5,930 bases of DNA, from positions 1 to 5,930 of the forward strand of contig DAOUQA010000132.1 of assembly GCA_030625905.1 (NCBI GenBank). Reading direction: 5' to 3'. The position numbers were made by a program, and so were the translations under genes. A model generated the notes under the pieces. The model saw only the letters and a list, made by a program, of their open reading frames with translations. It made no database searches and had not been told where the DNA came from. Below are positions 4,332 through 5,930 of the stretch, one piece after another; position 1 is the first letter of the stretch, and each line of letters opens with the position of its first letter. Origin of the DNA: Kiritimatiellales bacterium. Lineage in GTDB: Bacteria > Verrucomicrobiota > Kiritimatiellia > Kiritimatiellales > Pontiellaceae.

Positions 4332-5930
4332 AAATCTTTCCCCAAGCTTCTTCCAGCCGCTGGGCGGAAACCTTGGTGGGGGTCTTGATTTCCGGGGCAA
4401 AGCGGTTCACCCGAAACTCTTCGAGCAGCATTGCAAATTCCAGCAGGTCGTGGGCTGACCCAATGTCGTCGCTCTCTAGCAGTTTTTCGCTGAGTCGATT
4501 TTGGAACGGCTCGACTTCGATTAACTTGCGCAAGTCGGCCGGTGCATTGTTTCGGATGCGTTGGGTGCGGATCTGCATGGCTTTCAGGTAGCGCGGGTAG
4601 CGGCTGAAAATATTTACGGTTTGGAGGAATCCCGGCCGGAAGAGAAAGGCCAGCTGCAACTCCATGTCGAGGCGGGAATCAATGCCGCCCGGTAGCGTCT
4701 CTAAAACGGAAACCATTTTTTCGCGCTGTTCCAGCAGGGACTCTAGGATTTCCGCATTTTCCACGGAAATTTCATAGAGTGTGCCGCGGGCATCCGCCGC
4801 GCGCTCTGCAAAGGAGGCGGCATCGCGAATCTCCACGCGCCCGTCCTTGGTCAGGGCTTCATGGATGGTCACATCGAAAAAGTCGGTTAGGAAACCGTCG
4901 TCGATTGCCGAGAGTGTGAGCTGAAGGATCGGTGTGAGCGGCGGGCGCTTTTCGAGATACTTAACCTGATCGCCCTGCTGTATTCGGAAGAGCTGAACCA
5001 ATCCGTTTCGGTGCGAGGCGGCCGCCTCGATTTCACTCAGAAAAACCTGTCGGCCCACACCTGCGGCCTCGGCGGTCAGGGCGGGATAACCGCGCGTTTT
5101 TTTACTATCGTGACTGGTAATAAATTCGGGTAGGGCGTCGCCCGGCCAAGCCTGCTGGGGCAGCAATGTCCATTTAGCAAAAGCCATCTCTGCGCCGCTA
5201 CGGTGGACGGTCATTCGATGCTCATCGGAGATCGATGTATGTACTTGGACGATCTCGTTGTCCTTCGTTTCAATCACCTTCATGCGCAGGAAGGCGGGCA
5301 GGGCTGATTCTTCAAAATCGGAGTGATCCACCGGGAGCTTGTATTCCATCTGCAAGTAGGCCGAAAGGACATTCAGCAGAGGCTTGTCCTGTGCGGGCAG
5401 GCGAGCCGCCTGCGGTACGGTCTGCTTCGTATCGCAGGCGGCTCGCCTGCTACTGCAGAATGCGCGGGCAGTCTGGTCGATCGGCATGATTGTCGTTCGC
5501 ACATTTTTTGGCAGGGTGCGCAGCAATCGGTTTACCTTTTCCTCGAGCCAGCCCGGCACGAGCCAGTCAGGTGCCCAATCCGGTAAAAAGGCCAGTTTGT
5601 CGGTTGGGCAGACGAGGGCAATACCGTCCAGCTCTTCACCGGGGTCGAAGGTATAAATCAGCTGAAATATCTCCTCGTGGAAGGTGAGTTCGTCGGGGTA
5701 ATCTTCCAGCTTGACCGGCGTCGATTGCGGATACATCGCATCCTTCATCCGCATGGCGATTCGGGCGTGTTTTTTGTGAATCCATTTTTCCAGCGTCTTG
5801 ACGGAATAGACCTCCGGCGGGAGGAGTTGATCTAAGTGATCGAAGAGGGCATCGTGGTCAAGTAGGGCACCCGGTCGGCGGATTTTTTCCTCTAGCGTGG
5901 CAATATCGTCGAGCATTCGGTGGTGCAGCT
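4330..5930 (-). CDS. hrpA: ATP-dependent RNA helicase HrpA, C-terminal DUF3418 region (partial, 5' end off window)
   Basis: About 533 codons are visible, with no stop upstream to the window edge; the frame reads 'LHHR' before the Met at 5916, so that Met is internal. The sequence follows the C-terminal domain of bacterial HrpA, a DEAH-box RNA helicase that in Escherichia coli acts on mRNA and stalled ribosomes. Numbered from that Met, landmarks are 'LLPPEVYSVKTLEKW' (31-45), 'YPDELTF' (73-79), 'DWLVPGWLEEKVNRLLRTLPKNVR' (in 117-140), 'GYPAL', 'QVKYLEK', 'RYPRYLKAM' and, near the end, 'LLEEFRVNRFAPEI' with 'KVSAQRLEEAWGKI'. The helicase motifs and OB region lie beyond the right edge. Residues 156-174 are encoded by a palindromic repeat and look like an in-frame insertion. 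The gene converges on the DsrE-family gene and shares a hairpin terminator with it. Confidence 0.92.
   Translation of the reverse strand, partial: LHHRMLDDIATLEEKIRRPGALLDHDALFDHLDQLLPPEVYSVKTLEKWIHKKHARIAMRMKDAMYPQSTPVKLEDYPDELTFHEEIFQLIYTFDPGEELDGIALVCPTDKLAFLPDWAPDWLVPGWLEEKVNRLLRTLPKNVRTTIMPIDQTARAFCSSRRAACDTKQTVPQAARLPAQDKPLLNVLSAYLQMEYKLPVDHSDFEESALPAFLRMKVIETKDNEIVQVHTSISDEHRMTVHRSGAEMAFAKWTLLPQQAWPGDALPEFITSHDSKKTRGYPALTAEAAGVGRQVFLSEIEAAASHRNGLVQLFRIQQGDQVKYLEKRPPLTPILQLTLSAIDDGFLTDFFDVTIHEALTKDGRVEIRDAASFAERAADARGTLYEISVENAEILESLLEQREKMVSVLETLPGGIDSRLDMELQLAFLFRPGFLQTVNIFSRYPRYLKAMQIRTQRIRNNAPADLRKLIEVEPFQNRLSEKLLESDDIGSAHDLLEFAMLLEEFRVNRFAPEIKTPTKVSAQRLEEAWGKI
5397..5450. repeat. 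54-bp palindromic element inserted in frame in hrpA
   Basis: The arms 5397-5414 (GCAGGCGAGCCGCCTGCG) and 5433-5450 are exact 18-base reverse complements. The stem continues inward with G-T, four Watson-Crick pairs and a final G-T, giving about 24 bp around a 6-nt loop (TCTGCT). Each arm is itself palindromic (GCAGGCG-AGC-CGCCTGC). The element is 54 bp, a multiple of three. It encodes 'SRRAACDTKQTVPQAARLP' in the hrpA frame, a Cys/Arg/Ala-rich stretch unlike its surroundings, between 'DQTARAF' and 'KPLLNVL', two blocks that lie close together in other HrpA proteins as I recall them. Confidence 0.8.

Noticed and set aside
5397..5450. Intrinsic terminator within hrpA
   Set aside because: The stem is strong but has no following T-run on either strand, and the gene continues normally through it.
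5235..5687. Plus-strand frames opposite hrpA
   Set aside because: They are antisense to a convincing HrpA domain, and several exist only because the palindrome is open in many frames.

Overview
This window looks like chromosomal DNA from a PVC-group bacterium, most likely a Kiritimatiellota member of the Pontiella type. The clues are the large secreted beta-helix protein, with its 'YVD...WATAATNIQDAVDA' opening, choice-of-anchor-Q-like module ends, thrombospondin-type calcium loops and a 'YSVQWSTNLVSGF' C-terminal domain, and a PolA N-terminus with a 'TPDKDYAQLV' motif as in Bacteroidota/PVC enzymes. The lineage is judged from remembered protein style, not from a database search.

Layout: (1) 1-523, minus strand, the first 174 codons of DNA polymerase I (polA), running off the left edge. 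(2) 524-780, a divergent intergenic region with a 7-bp tandem repeat touching the polA start, copy A of a 41-bp dispersed repeat, a perfect inverted repeat and weak divergent promoter-like boxes. (3) 781-3354, plus strand, an 857-residue secreted protein built as beta-helix, PKD, beta-helix, calcium-binding loops and a C-terminal beta domain. (4) 3355-3816, a 462-bp gap without a convincing gene, holding a cluster of short hairpins and copy B of the dispersed repeat. (5) 3817-4242, plus strand, a small DsrE-family protein with an apparent signal peptide and a CxxC motif. (6) 4243-4329, a long-stem hairpin between convergent genes, probably a terminator in both directions. (7) 4330-5930, minus strand, the C-terminal part (DUF3418 region) of an HrpA-type DEAH RNA helicase, running off the right edge.

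The genes do not form one pathway: two housekeeping nucleic-acid enzymes flank two exported proteins. I see no defence, secretion or biosynthetic system. The most unusual signal is a 54-bp near-perfect palindrome inside the hrpA reading frame (5397-5450). It adds about 18 in-frame residues between two conserved blocks of the protein, much like the Rickettsia palindromic elements. With the 41-bp dispersed repeat, the hairpin cluster and the long terminator stem, it suggests a genome rich in small palindromic repeats, at least one of which has entered a protein.
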